From assembly GCA_013823325.1 (NCBI GenBank), contig PNLY01000033.1, positions 1 to 52,288 on the forward strand: a stretch of 52,288 nucleotides of DNA, written 5' to 3'. Source of the DNA: Methylobacterium sp. (GTDB lineage: Bacteria > Pseudomonadota > Alphaproteobacteria > Rhizobiales > Beijerinckiaceae). The notes below the pieces were generated by a model, which was not told the DNA's origin, searched no databases, and was given only the letters and a program-made list of their open reading frames with translations. Shown here one piece after another: positions 27,442-35,944 of this stretch; position 1 is the first letter of the stretch, and every line of letters begins with the position of its first letter. Both the position numbers and the translations under genes were made by a program.

Positions 27442-29618
27442 CCTCTCATGTTGGAGATGGCCAGCGCCCAGCGCCGGTCGAAACTGGTGCGGTCGGCGAG
27501 GTTGATCAGTGTGCCGACATGGGGGCGGGTCTCGCCGTCCTCGACGACATAGATCTCGACCTCCGGCACCCAGAGCGACGGCACCCCGTTCATCCTGAGC
27601 TTGAGGCAGAGATCGAGGCCCTTCTCGCTGGGCGTGAAGTAGCTGCGCGAGAAGCCGTCCGCCTCGAGGAAGGCGTTGCGCGACATCACGCAGCATTCGG
27701 TCGCGCCGGCGGCGACCTCCATCGGCCCGAGACTGCCGATCGCATCCAGGGGATAGCCGACGAAGCGGTTGTAGACGCGCCGGTTCGCGCCTTCGCCTTC
27801 GAGCCAGGCGCCGGCCCAGCGGATCGAATTGTCCTCGAAGAGCAGGGTTGGACTCGCGACGCATTGGCCGCCGCGGCCGCGATAGGCCCGCTCCAGGCGT
27901 CCGAGCCAGCCGGGCATGCGGATCTGGGCTGCGCCGGAGAGCAGCGCCACCGTCTGGAAGCGGCAGGCGCGCACGCCCGCCTCCAGCGCATCGCAGCTGT
28001 CCTCGACGCCCTCGACCAGCACGAGCCGGACCTGGAGCCCGTAGAACTTGGCCAGCCGGCGCGCCTCGGCGCCGAGCCGGTCGAAGCTCTCGCCGGGCGC
28101 GGCGACGACGATCGGCAGCGGCCTGACTTCCGGATCGATCGCCAGCAGCGCGAACAGGCTGGAGAGCTCGCGCTGGCGCTGGTCGAGGCCGATCACCAGC
28201 CCAAGAGCGGCATCGGCGTTGAAGCGGCCGATATCATGCGTCTCGATCGCCTTGGGCGGCGGGATCTCGGCGGATTGCAGCGCCGGCGCGATCTGCTTTT
28301 CGACGACGGCCGTCGCGGTCGAGGAGCGCGGGTCGAGCAGGCCGAAGACCCGCTCCAGCGCGCGCCGGGCCGGGTTGCGCCCGGGCGCCAGCGGCAGGAA
28401 GGCCGGGCCATGGCCCTCAACCTCGAATTCGAGATAGAGCGGCTGGCCGGGCTCCGGCAGCAGCTTCGGCGCGAAGACGATGAAGCCGTGGCTGTTGCGC
28501 CGGCTCGCCATGGCCGGGCCGAAGCGCGGGTCCTCGGCGAAGGCGGCGGTGACGTCCGGTCGCACGGCGCGCGTCCAGCTCTTGTCGAGGGCGCAGGACT
28601 GCGTGCCGCTGCGCAGCGTGACGTTGCCGGTCAGGCGCTCGGGATCGAACAGCCAGCCGATGATCAGGACGCCGGTGCCCTCGACGATGGTGGCATCGTC
28701 GATGCCGGCGCGCACCGGCTGCTCCAGGAAGGAGATGGTGTCGCGCCCGTCGAAGCGCTGCGAGGCCTGCTTCAGCTTCTCGGTCGTCGCCGGGGGGGCG
28801 GTACCGCGCTGCAGCCCGTCGCGCAGATGGCCGGGCACCGTGATCTGTTCGAGCAGGACGTGGCGGTCATAGACCTCGAGCGCCCGCCAGCCGTCATTGG
28901 CGCGGAAGAACAGCCGCTCGATCTCGCTGGGATGGCGGATCGCGCACTCCTCCAGCAGACCGAAGAAGCCGCAGGCTCCCTCGCCGAGATCGTCGCGCTC
29001 GAAGGTGCCGGCCTCCAGCACCGCCGGCGAGAGCCCGCCATGGGCGATCAGCAGCTTGGTTCGCCCTGCCGCGAAGTTCGAGGTCCAGCCCTGCAGGAAG
29101 ATGCCCTCCTCGAGCGGGCCCATCACCTCGACGAAGCCGCCGGGCTTGGCGACCGATTGCAGGAGCATGCCGACGGCACGCAGGCGGCGCGGGTTCGACT
29201 TGCCGGAGAGGAGCACTTCCAGCAGTCCGTCGACCACGGTCGGGAAAGCCTGGCCGGCTTCGTCCGCGAGCGCGGCGAGGAAGGCCTGCAGCGGCATCGG
29301 CTTCGGCGCCAGGATTAGCCGCAACGGGCGGCCGGGCCGGCCGAGCAGGATCGCGCCGGAGCCGGCACGATCAGGCGACGGAGCGGGGGCGAGGCAGAGG
29401 AAGCCGGTGGCGTGTGCGGCGTCGGCCTGTGGCCGGCGCCAGGTCAGCGCCATCGTCTCGACGCGGTTGCGCGGGTTGCCGTCGACCGCGACCGGCACCT
29501 TGCCGGGCAGCGCATCGCAGGCGCTCATCACCAGGATCGCGTTCTCGCCGAGCGGGGTCCAGGCGACAGTCGGCGCCGGGCTGATCATGGTCCGTTCGGG
29601 GATGATGACCTCGTTCAT
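27438..29618 (-). CDS. Large GT2-like protein with degenerate catalytic motifs
   Basis: This is a 726-residue protein. The C-terminal 250 residues resemble a GT2 family domain: a Rossmann-like start (LGLVIGLDQRQ), GPMEVAAGATECCVMSRNAF and GVPSLWVPEVEIY. Where the active homologue at 32467-34764 has VNSDVIPDSEGWL, this one reads LSGAAQIRMPGWL. The GDYEDSDLCLKI block is replaced by SEKGLDLCLKL. The DxD-type metal site therefore looks lost. The N-terminal two-thirds holds a module around IIGWLFDPERL shared with neighbours. It may be an inactive partner or scaffold. It starts 4 bases after the coiled-coil gene. Confidence 0.8.
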   Translation of the reverse strand: MNEVIIPERTMISPAPTVAWTPLGENAILVMSACDALPGKVPVAVDGNPRNRVETMALTWRRPQADAAHATGFLCLAPAPSPDRAGSGAILLGRPGRPLRLILAPKPMPLQAFLAALADEAGQAFPTVVDGLLEVLLSGKSNPRRLRAVGMLLQSVAKPGGFVEVMGPLEEGIFLQGWTSNFAAGRTKLLIAHGGLSPAVLEAGTFERDDLGEGACGFFGLLEECAIRHPSEIERLFFRANDGWRALEVYDRHVLLEQITVPGHLRDGLQRGTAPPATTEKLKQASQRFDGRDTISFLEQPVRAGIDDATIVEGTGVLIIGWLFDPERLTGNVTLRSGTQSCALDKSWTRAVRPDVTAAFAEDPRFGPAMASRRNSHGFIVFAPKLLPEPGQPLYLEFEVEGHGPAFLPLAPGRNPARRALERVFGLLDPRSSTATAVVEKQIAPALQSAEIPPPKAIETHDIGRFNADAALGLVIGLDQRQRELSSLFALLAIDPEVRPLPIVVAAPGESFDRLGAEARRLAKFYGLQVRLVLVEGVEDSCDALEAGVRACRFQTVALLSGAAQIRMPGWLGRLERAYRGRGGQCVASPTLLFEDNSIRWAGAWLEGEGANRRVYNRFVGYPLDAIGSLGPMEVAAGATECCVMSRNAFLEADGFSRSYFTPSEKGLDLCLKLRMNGVPSLWVPEVEIYVVEDGETRPHVGTLINLADRTSFDRRWALAISNMRG

Positions 29619-29622
29619 CGCC

Positions 29623-30390
29623 TCACCTGCCCATCAGCATGACGGTGAGCGTGACGAAGGAGAGCAGCGCCGACAGGCCCGAGAGGAAGCCGAGCACGAC
29701 GGTGACCTGCCGGAGCGGCGCCTTGGCCTCCTTGCGGATCGCGACCAGCCGGTCGTCGAAGGCCCGCAGCGTCTGGTCGAAGCGCATCTGGAAGACGTCG
29801 ATCTCGCCGAGACGGGACGCGATCGCGCCATTGCCCACGGTCTCCTCGGACTGCTTCGTCTCGGCCTCGCGCTGGCGATGCTGCGCCAGCTGCACGCCGA
29901 GCTCGCCGACCTTGTCGAGCAGCTCCTTCTGGGTCAGCTGCGAGCGCCGCTGCAGCGCGATCAGCGCCTCGACCCGGTCGAAGAAGCGGGCGAGCGGCAC
30001 GGCGATCGCCGCCTCGGCCGCGAGCTCCGCCGCCGGTGGCAGGCGCAGTTCGAGCTCAACGCCGGTGCTCGGCGAGACACCGACGATGGTCAGCGCCTCG
30101 CGTGCCGCCGCGGTCCTGTCATCGAGCTCCATTGCGAAGGCGTGCCGGCCGTCGCCGATGCCGTTGCGGCGCAGGTCGATGCGGCCCTGGTCGGCCACCG
30201 CCTCCTGCACCTTGAGGCCATTGCGCATCAGGCGCACGATCAGCCGTTCCTCCGGCCGCGCCTCGTCCCAGATCCAGCCATGCAGCCGGTTGCCGTCGAG
30301 CGCGTCGACGCGTCCGTTGAGCTTTGCCGGGGTCTCGCTCGCGTCGCTTACGGTTCCATCCGGACTGTGCATCGTCGTCATGCTGGTCAT
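29623..30390 (-). CDS. Membrane-anchored coiled-coil protein with GWxxD beta-module
   Basis: This is a 255-residue protein. Residues about 24-95 form a beta-rich module (LNGRVDALDGNRLHGWIWDE ending GDGRHAFAMEL) seen in glycan-related proteins. A helical, probably coiled-coil segment follows (ALIALQRRSQLTQKELLDKV and a Gln/Glu-rich stretch). One C-terminal membrane helix (VTVVLGFLSGLSALLSFVTLTVML) ends at the terminus, predicting a tail-anchored topology. The ATG overlaps the upstream GT4 stop (ATGA). It could tether the glycosyltransferases to the membrane; this is inference and I know no named family for the whole protein. Confidence 0.75.
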   Translation of the reverse strand: MTSMTTMHSPDGTVSDASETPAKLNGRVDALDGNRLHGWIWDEARPEERLIVRLMRNGLKVQEAVADQGRIDLRRNGIGDGRHAFAMELDDRTAAAREALTIVGVSPSTGVELELRLPPAAELAAEAAIAVPLARFFDRVEALIALQRRSQLTQKELLDKVGELGVQLAQHRQREAETKQSEETVGNGAIASRLGEIDVFQMRFDQTLRAFDDRLVAIRKEAKAPLRQVTVVLGFLSGLSALLSFVTLTVMLMGR

Positions 30391-31640
30391 GCCGCCTCCG
30401 CCAGTTTGAGTTGATCGAACAGGGCAAGATGCGCCTGCGCGCAGGCGTCCATGCCGGGCGAGGGTTCGATGCCGTCGACGAGGCGGCGCCAGAGCCCGTC
30501 CTCGCTCGCGGCGCGGCGCATCACCTGCGCGAGATGGCGGGGATCGCCCGGGCGGGCATGCAAGCCGTCGACGCCGTCGCGCACCATCTCGGCCATGCCG
30601 CCGATATTGCTGGCGATCACCGGCCGCAGGTGCTGGAAGGCTTCCTGGATGACGAGGGGAGCGTTCTCGTACCAGATCGAGGGCATCACCACCCAGTCGA
30701 CCTCGGCCATCAGCGCCGGCATCTCGTCCCGGCGATAGGGGCCGCAATGGAAGACTTCCGCACCCGCCTCTGCCAGCGCCTCGTCGAGGGCGGTGGTGAA
30801 AGCTTCGCTCTGGAACGGCGCACCGCCATGGATGCGCAGTTCGAAGCTCTCACCGCCCTCGTCGCGCAGGAGCTTGGCGGCATGCAGCAGCGGCAGCACG
30901 CCTTTCCAGGGGTTGAGGTTGCCGAAATAGCCGAAGCGGTTGCGGGCGCCATGGGTATGCCGGTGCGGCACCGGCATCTGCGCTGGCCGCGCATTGGCGA
31001 CGACCTCGATCTTCTCGGCCGGCAGGCCCCAGTCGGCATAGTGCTGGCGCAGGAAGCGGCTGGGGGCGACGAAACGGTCGACGGCGGAGAGATGGGTCTT
31101 GAGGAAGCGCTCGCGCAGCAGGAAACGGTCCGGGCCGATCTCCGGGAAGCAGCCATGGCATTTGGCGGGCGATGCGCCGGTGCAGCGCTGCTTGTCGCCG
31201 GTTCGCACCATCAGTCCGTCGTGATGGCAGATCGAATAGTAGTCGTGCAGCGTCATCACGATCGCCGCCTGCGGCAGCAGCCGTCGCGCCAGCGCCAGGA
31301 ATTCGGCCCCGATCAAGACGAGATGGTGGATGTGGATCACGTCCGGCCTGAACTCGGTCAGCAGCGAGCCGAGATCCTGCAAGGTGCCGTAATGGTCGAT
31401 CTGGCTGAGATGGAAGCGGTCGAAATGGCCGCTCCAGAGCAGAAGATCGCCATCCGCCCCGGTTGCCTGGAAGGCGGTGCCGGGATGCGGCTGGCGGTGG
31501 ATCGCATTGGTCGCGCCGAGGAAGAGCGCCTCGCAGTCCTCGCTGCGGTAAGCCCTCGCCAGGTCATGCGCGAAGATCTCGGTGCCGCCCGGATGCAGGT
31601 CCGGATGGTTATGGGCGACGACGAGGATGCGCCGGCTCAT
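30387..31640 (-). CDS. GT4-type glycosyltransferase (paralogue with cysteine cluster)
   Basis: This is a 417-residue GT-B enzyme paralogous to the one at 26131-27441. The glycine loop reads HPDLHPGGTEIF, the acceptor side HDYYSICHHDG, and the nucleotide-sugar region WYENAPLVIQEAFQHLRPVIAS. The four cysteines (138, 153, 161, 164) have exactly the spacing found in the paralogue (x14, x7, x2). Start and stop both overlap neighbours by ATGA. It probably adds a sugar to the same glycan as its paralogue at a different step. Confidence 0.9.
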   Translation of the reverse strand: MSRRILVVAHNHPDLHPGGTEIFAHDLARAYRSEDCEALFLGATNAIHRQPHPGTAFQATGADGDLLLWSGHFDRFHLSQIDHYGTLQDLGSLLTEFRPDVIHIHHLVLIGAEFLALARRLLPQAAIVMTLHDYYSICHHDGLMVRTGDKQRCTGASPAKCHGCFPEIGPDRFLLRERFLKTHLSAVDRFVAPSRFLRQHYADWGLPAEKIEVVANARPAQMPVPHRHTHGARNRFGYFGNLNPWKGVLPLLHAAKLLRDEGGESFELRIHGGAPFQSEAFTTALDEALAEAGAEVFHCGPYRRDEMPALMAEVDWVVMPSIWYENAPLVIQEAFQHLRPVIASNIGGMAEMVRDGVDGLHARPGDPRHLAQVMRRAASEDGLWRRLVDGIEPSPGMDACAQAHLALFDQLKLAEAA

Positions 31641-32470
31641 CGCTGGACCCCTGGTTTCACGGCGATCAGCAGGTCCTGGTAGTGGGCGGCGCTCTGGCCA
31701 CGCCAATGGCCAGGGTCGAGCCGCTCGACCGCAAGTCCGGCCTGGGTGGCGTGTTCGAGCAGGAAACCGGCATCGATGCCGGCGGCGGCCAGCGGCGCCT
31801 CCTCGATCGCATACCAGCCGGGACCCTCGCCCCAGCGCCGGAACTTCAGGCGCTCCTGGCCGGTGCTCTGGCCGTCGAGGGCGAAGGCGGTGAGGAAGAG
31901 CCGTCCGCCCGGCGCCAGCAGGCGCGCCGCTTCGTTGAGATAGACCACGAGCTCGTCCGGCGGCAGATGCGTCGCCACCGAGGTCATGGTGATGAAGTCG
32001 AAGCTCTGGTTGGCGAAGCCGAAGCGCACCTCGTTGCCCGGTAGCGAGCCCTGCGGGTTGTAGAGCGGATGGGCGATGTCGAGGCGCTGGAAACGGAAGC
32101 GCGGATAGGCCGGCGTGATCGTCTGGGCGCACCAGAGGATGCCGTCCATGACCGGATCGACGCCGTCATAGCTGCCGCGCTCGGGATCGAGATACTGCGT
32201 CAGCGGCACCGCCATGCGGCCGATGCCGCAGCCGATGTCGAAGACGCGCTCATGCGGCTTGAGCCGGCCGATCCGGACGAAATGCCCGAGGAATTCGGCG
32301 CCGATGGCGCGGTAGTCGCCATCCCCGACGAAGATCGAATCCGGCGGCGGATGCGGCAGGAAGCGGTTCGTCTGGACATGCGCCATCAGCCAGGCGAGCT
32401 CGGGCGTCATCGGTCCGATCGCGGGCGCGGCTTCCGGAGTGGTCTGTCGCAGGGCGAGGGTCGCCGTCAT
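31637..32470 (-). CDS. SAM-dependent methyltransferase
   Basis: This is a 277-residue class I methyltransferase. Motif I is VFDIGCGIGRMAVPL (about 76-90), followed by the acidic strand YDGVDPVMDGI and the post-motif FDFITMTSVATHLPPDE. The C-terminal half carries LLAPGGRLFLTAFAL. Its place between GT genes with ATGA overlaps on both sides suggests methylation of a sugar or the glycan terminus. The acceptor atom is not predictable. Confidence 0.88.
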   Translation of the reverse strand: MTATLALRQTTPEAAPAIGPMTPELAWLMAHVQTNRFLPHPPPDSIFVGDGDYRAIGAEFLGHFVRIGRLKPHERVFDIGCGIGRMAVPLTQYLDPERGSYDGVDPVMDGILWCAQTITPAYPRFRFQRLDIAHPLYNPQGSLPGNEVRFGFANQSFDFITMTSVATHLPPDELVVYLNEAARLLAPGGRLFLTAFALDGQSTGQERLKFRRWGEGPGWYAIEEAPLAAAGIDAGFLLEHATQAGLAVERLDPGHWRGQSAAHYQDLLIAVKPGVQR

Positions 32471-34764
32471 GCCGCTGTCGCCCTTCTGAGATTGGCGCGG
32501 GAAAGGAGGAAGTCGGGCTCGGGCCGCAGACCCGGCGTCGGCACGAGCTGCTGCGGCGCGGGCTTGTCGATCGCCGCCATCAGCGCTTCGATCTGAGCGT
32601 CCCAGCGCCGGGTCTGGAGCCAGGAATTGTGCTGCGAGGCGACGCCGCGGGTGTAGTCGAGGCTCTTCGAGATCGACTGGCGCTCGAGATGGTAGAGCTG
32701 GACGCTCGGGACATAGACGATGCCGAGCCCGGCCCGGGCGATCTTGAGGCAGAGATCGCTGTCCTCGTAGTCGCCGATGACGTAAGCATCGTCGAAGCCG
32801 CCGATCTCCATGAACAGCGCCCGCGGCATGACGATGCAGGCGCCGGTGACGCCCGGCACCGGCCGCTCGACATTGGCCGGCGCATAGCCACTGGGCATGC
32901 CCTTGAAGTAATGATGGTTGAGCCAGGTGCCTTTACTGTCGCGCTTGAAGAAGAGCCCCGCATGCTGCAGCGAGCCATCGTCGTAGAGCAGCTTGGGCCC
33001 GACCGCGCCGGTGCGCCGATGCGGCTCGATGCGCTGCAACAGCGCCGGCAGCCAGCCCTCGCTGTCGGGGATGACATCGGAATTGACCATGGCGAGCGCC
33101 TGGCCGCGAGAGGCGGCCGCGCCGGCATTGCAGGCGGCCGAGAAGCCGCCATTGCGGCCCATCACCACGAGCTGCATCGGCAGCCCATAGGCGAGGAAGA
33201 GGCCGCCGAGGAGATGCGCGACCTCGCCCTCGTGCTCGGGTGAATCGAGCACGTAGATCAGCTCGGCCTTCTCGGCGAACCAGCGATCGGCGGCGAAAGC
33301 CGAGACCTGGATGCGCAGGAAATCGTAGACGCGATAGAGCGGGATCACCACCGAGACTGCGGGATGTGCGGGGCCCTTGCCGAAGCTCCTGATGCGGGGC
33401 TCCGGTAGGGTCTGGCGCAAAGCCGCCTGGCAGTCTGCGAGGACCGGCGCGATCGTCCGCTCCAGCATTTGCGCGGTCAGGTGCTGGGGCGGGATCGCGG
33501 CCAGCGCCCGGGCCCGGATGGCGAGGGCGTCTGCGGGCTGCGCATTGGGGCGCAGCGACAGCACGGTGCCGGATTTCAGCTTGAGCTCGACCCGTGGCTG
33601 CAGCACTGGCGCGCCACGAGCATAGCCGGGGATCAGGGCAGCAAAACCGGTGGCGCGCTTGACGTCGCCATTGGTGCCGGCGGGCAGCAGCGCGGGGAAG
33701 GTCTCCAGCCGCTCGAGCACCGGCGTCGGCTCGCCCTCGGAGCGATGCAGCAGCATCTCGTCGAGCAGGCCTTCGGCGTCGCGGTACCACCCGCCGAGCA
33801 GGAGCCCGGCCGGGGTAGTGACGGCGAGGTCGAGCTCCGCCGAGGGCAGGTCGTCATTGCGGCGTACGCTCTGGGCGGCAAGCGGCAGGCGTCTCTGCAT
33901 CTCGATCGCCAGCAGGCGGCCCTGCTCCGACAGGCCGGAGAGCTGCTCGACCAGCCAGCTGCGCAGCCCGTCACGTTGGCTCGCCTTGCCGGCCCACCAG
34001 CGCCCGAGCGAGGGAACGTCCTGCCGGGCGGCGACGGTCCGGGCGATCAGGCCGGAGTCGGCCTGCAGGATCAGCAGCCCGCCAGCCTGCGGTGGGAATT
34101 CGTCGACGACCAGGTGCAACGGCCGGTTGCCGGCGCGATCGGCGCGGCCCAGGCGCGGCTTTCCTGGCAAACGGGAGAGCCCGCCGGCATCGAGCCGGTA
34201 GGCGGTCTGAACGCCGGAGAGCCGGCCGGGAACCGTCGTCTCCAGCAGAACCTTGCCTTCGGTTAGCCTGGCGACCGGCGCCGCCGCCGAGGGCTTGCGG
34301 GCGAGGATCAGCAGGAATTGGCGCAGGAAGCCGAGATAGCCAGCGGCCTGGCTCAGCCCGAACAGAGTGGGCCAATGGCCGACCAGCGCGTTGGCGAGCA
34401 TGCGGCGCGCATCCGGCGTCGCGTCGCGGACGAGATCCTCAGCATCGGCCATGCCGTGAACCAGGTCGGGATCGAATCGCGCAGTGATGTCGCCGCCGGG
34501 ATTGTCGTCGGACAGGGTGGCGACGACCTCGCCGGGCCCGCCATGGCGGAAGACGACGACGACGCGCAGGCGCCCGTCGCCAAGCGGCAGGACGACCGAG
34601 GCCGACGCCAGACGCTTCTCCCCTCCCGCCAGCGCAATGCGTGGTCGCGACAGCATGGGAGCGTCGATAGTCCAGCTCAGCAGGAAGGCCGAGCCGCTCA
34701 GCCGGGAGAGATGCAGCTGGGGGCTCAGGCCGTCCGTGACCGGCGCGGGCGCGAGAGAAAGCAT
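32467..34764 (-). CDS. GT2-family glycosyltransferase with long N-terminal region
   Basis: This is a 765-residue protein and the first gene of the glycan run. The C-terminal 290 residues are a canonical GT2 domain: VSVVIPLYRVYDFL, VVMGRNGGFSAACNAGA, MVNSDVIPDSEGWLPAL, GVTGACIVMPRALFMEIGGF and GDYEDSDLCLKI. The acidic residues of the donor and metal site are intact. The roughly 450-residue N-terminal part is beta-rich, has no membrane helix and includes a GGWYRDAEG module similar to those in two neighbours. GT2 enzymes with this tail often act on rhamnan or O-antigen-like chains; the product here is unknown. Confidence 0.88.
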   Translation of the reverse strand: MLSLAPAPVTDGLSPQLHLSRLSGSAFLLSWTIDAPMLSRPRIALAGGEKRLASASVVLPLGDGRLRVVVVFRHGGPGEVVATLSDDNPGGDITARFDPDLVHGMADAEDLVRDATPDARRMLANALVGHWPTLFGLSQAAGYLGFLRQFLLILARKPSAAAPVARLTEGKVLLETTVPGRLSGVQTAYRLDAGGLSRLPGKPRLGRADRAGNRPLHLVVDEFPPQAGGLLILQADSGLIARTVAARQDVPSLGRWWAGKASQRDGLRSWLVEQLSGLSEQGRLLAIEMQRRLPLAAQSVRRNDDLPSAELDLAVTTPAGLLLGGWYRDAEGLLDEMLLHRSEGEPTPVLERLETFPALLPAGTNGDVKRATGFAALIPGYARGAPVLQPRVELKLKSGTVLSLRPNAQPADALAIRARALAAIPPQHLTAQMLERTIAPVLADCQAALRQTLPEPRIRSFGKGPAHPAVSVVIPLYRVYDFLRIQVSAFAADRWFAEKAELIYVLDSPEHEGEVAHLLGGLFLAYGLPMQLVVMGRNGGFSAACNAGAAASRGQALAMVNSDVIPDSEGWLPALLQRIEPHRRTGAVGPKLLYDDGSLQHAGLFFKRDSKGTWLNHHYFKGMPSGYAPANVERPVPGVTGACIVMPRALFMEIGGFDDAYVIGDYEDSDLCLKIARAGLGIVYVPSVQLYHLERQSISKSLDYTRGVASQHNSWLQTRRWDAQIEALMAAIDKPAPQQLVPTPGLRPEPDFLLSRANLRRATAA

Positions 34765-34793
34765 GAGGAGCCTGTTCCGAAAGGGCAGGAGGT

Positions 34794-34828
34794 AGGCGCC
34801 GGCCGAACCGATGGTCCGGCCGGCGCCT
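34794..34828 (-). terminator. Long hairpin after the RTX gene
   Basis: AGGCGCCGGCC pairs perfectly with GGCCGGCGCCT (11 bp), and the stem extends inward with one mismatch to a small loop. It starts 8 bases after the RTX stop on the leftward strand and precedes the first GT gene by 29 bases. No strong U-tract follows, so it may give partial read-through into the glycan genes. Confidence 0.6.
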
Positions 34829-34836
34829 TAAGAGCG

Positions 34837-35631
34837 TCAGGCGACCGAGAAGTAGGAGTTCGGATCGGCCTGGATGTCTTCGGCGGTGACGCCGACGATG
34901 GTCACGGTGTCGCCATTGCCGAGATCGACGACGGCATTGCCGCCGACCGTGGTGGCGCGCGCCGCCACGTCCTCGGCCGAGCCGATGTCGGTGCCATTGA
35001 TGCCGCTGGAGATCTGCAGCAGGTCGTGGCCGGCATCGAAGTCGAGCACGACGTCATTGCCGCCGCCGCCGTTGAAGATGAAGACGTCGTCGCCGGACCC
35101 GCCGGAGAGGATGTCGTCACCAGCGCCGGCGAAGAGCAGATCGTCGCCCGCGCCGCCCTGAAGGACGTCGTTGCCGGCGCCGCCCTCGAGTACGTCGCTG
35201 CCGACGCCGCCCTGCAGCACGTCATTGCCGGCGCCGCCGAGCAGGATGTCGTCGCCCGGCCCGCCCTGGAGCAGGTCGTCGCCATCACCGCCGCGCAGCA
35301 CGTCGTCGCCGGCATTGCCGCGCAGGATGTCGTCGCCGGCGCCGCCGTCGAGAACGTCGTCGCCCTCACCGCCGAACAGGCTGTCATTGCCTTCGCCGCC
35401 GGAGAGCACGTCGTCATCCGCGCCGCCGAAGAGCGCATCATTGCCCTCGCCGCCGGACAGGAAGTCGTTGCCGGCATCGCCGTAGATCAGGTCGTCACCC
35501 TCTTCGCCGAAGAGAGAGTCCACCTGGTTGCCGCCATGGACGATGTCGTCCCCGGCGCCGGCAAGGATCACGTCACTGAAGCGTGTCCCAATCAAGAAAT
35601 CGTCGAATGCACTGCCTTCGATCGTGGCCAT
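34837..35631 (-). CDS. RTX calcium-binding protein, type I secreted
   Basis: This 264-residue acidic protein has no signal peptide. Residues 24-185 are 18 consecutive nonapeptides of the GGxGxDxLx type, which fold into a calcium-loaded parallel beta-roll outside the cell. A capping region (GNDVVLDFDAGHDLLQIS) follows. The last 60 residues form a Cys-free acidic tail ending PNSYFSVA, suitable as an uncleaved type I secretion signal. There is no recognisable enzyme domain. The exporter genes lie directly upstream. A structural, adhesive or glycan-binding role is inferred. Confidence 0.9.
   Translation of the reverse strand: MATIEGSAFDDFLIGTRFSDVILAGAGDDIVHGGNQVDSLFGEEGDDLIYGDAGNDFLSGGEGNDALFGGADDDVLSGGEGNDSLFGGEGDDVLDGGAGDDILRGNAGDDVLRGGDGDDLLQGGPGDDILLGGAGNDVLQGGVGSDVLEGGAGNDVLQGGAGDDLLFAGAGDDILSGGSGDDVFIFNGGGGNDVVLDFDAGHDLLQISSGINGTDIGSAEDVAARATTVGGNAVVDLGNGDTVTIVGVTAEDIQADPNSYFSVA
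35077..35562 (-). repeat. RTX nonapeptide repeats (18 units of 27 bases)
   Basis: Eighteen in-frame 27-base units encode GGxGxDxLx-type nonapeptides without interruption. Most units keep Gly1, Gly2 and Asp6; units 2 (GGNQVDSLF) and 6 (GGADDDVLS) are the most divergent. Confidence 0.9.
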
Positions 35632-35944
35632 TCGTCACCTCCTCGGTGATCAGAGAGCACCACCAGATATGCGGAGAACGTCCGCCGCTCGTTCTGGGTC
35701 ACGGTGCGGTTTCGATGGCGATCCAGAGGTTCGCCATCGCGCGACACTCATGAGAGTAGCCTAGAAGATCATGGTATCAAGCAATATATTATGACTATTT
35801 TGCGATGCAGCAAAGTTTACGTCATTTTATATATTGTTCACGCGAGGATTATACTGAGAGTTTGATACGGATTTCGAAGTATATTGCTTCGATCTGGAAT
35901 CGGTCGGCGATACGATCCAACTTCGGCGGCCGGATCGGCCGGGC
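35632..35944 (-). promoter_or_regulatory. AT-rich island and probable promoter region of the RTX gene
   Basis: This 313-base gap contains no gene. From about 35761 to 35900 the composition falls sharply to AT-rich, unlike the flanking coding DNA. An inverted repeat AAGCAATATATT (35779-35790) and AGTATATTGCTT (35878-35889) matches at 11 of 12 positions, and TCGAAG/CTTCGA (35874-35892) nests in it. A weak leftward promoter can be proposed (TTGCTG at 35813-35808, TAATAT at 35791-35786, 16-base spacing). Such islands often bind MucR- or H-NS-like silencers. Confidence 0.45.

Noticed and set aside
35077..35562. CRISPR-like or minisatellite array
   Set aside because: The 27-base periodicity encodes RTX nonapeptides in frame with normal coding variation and no spacers.
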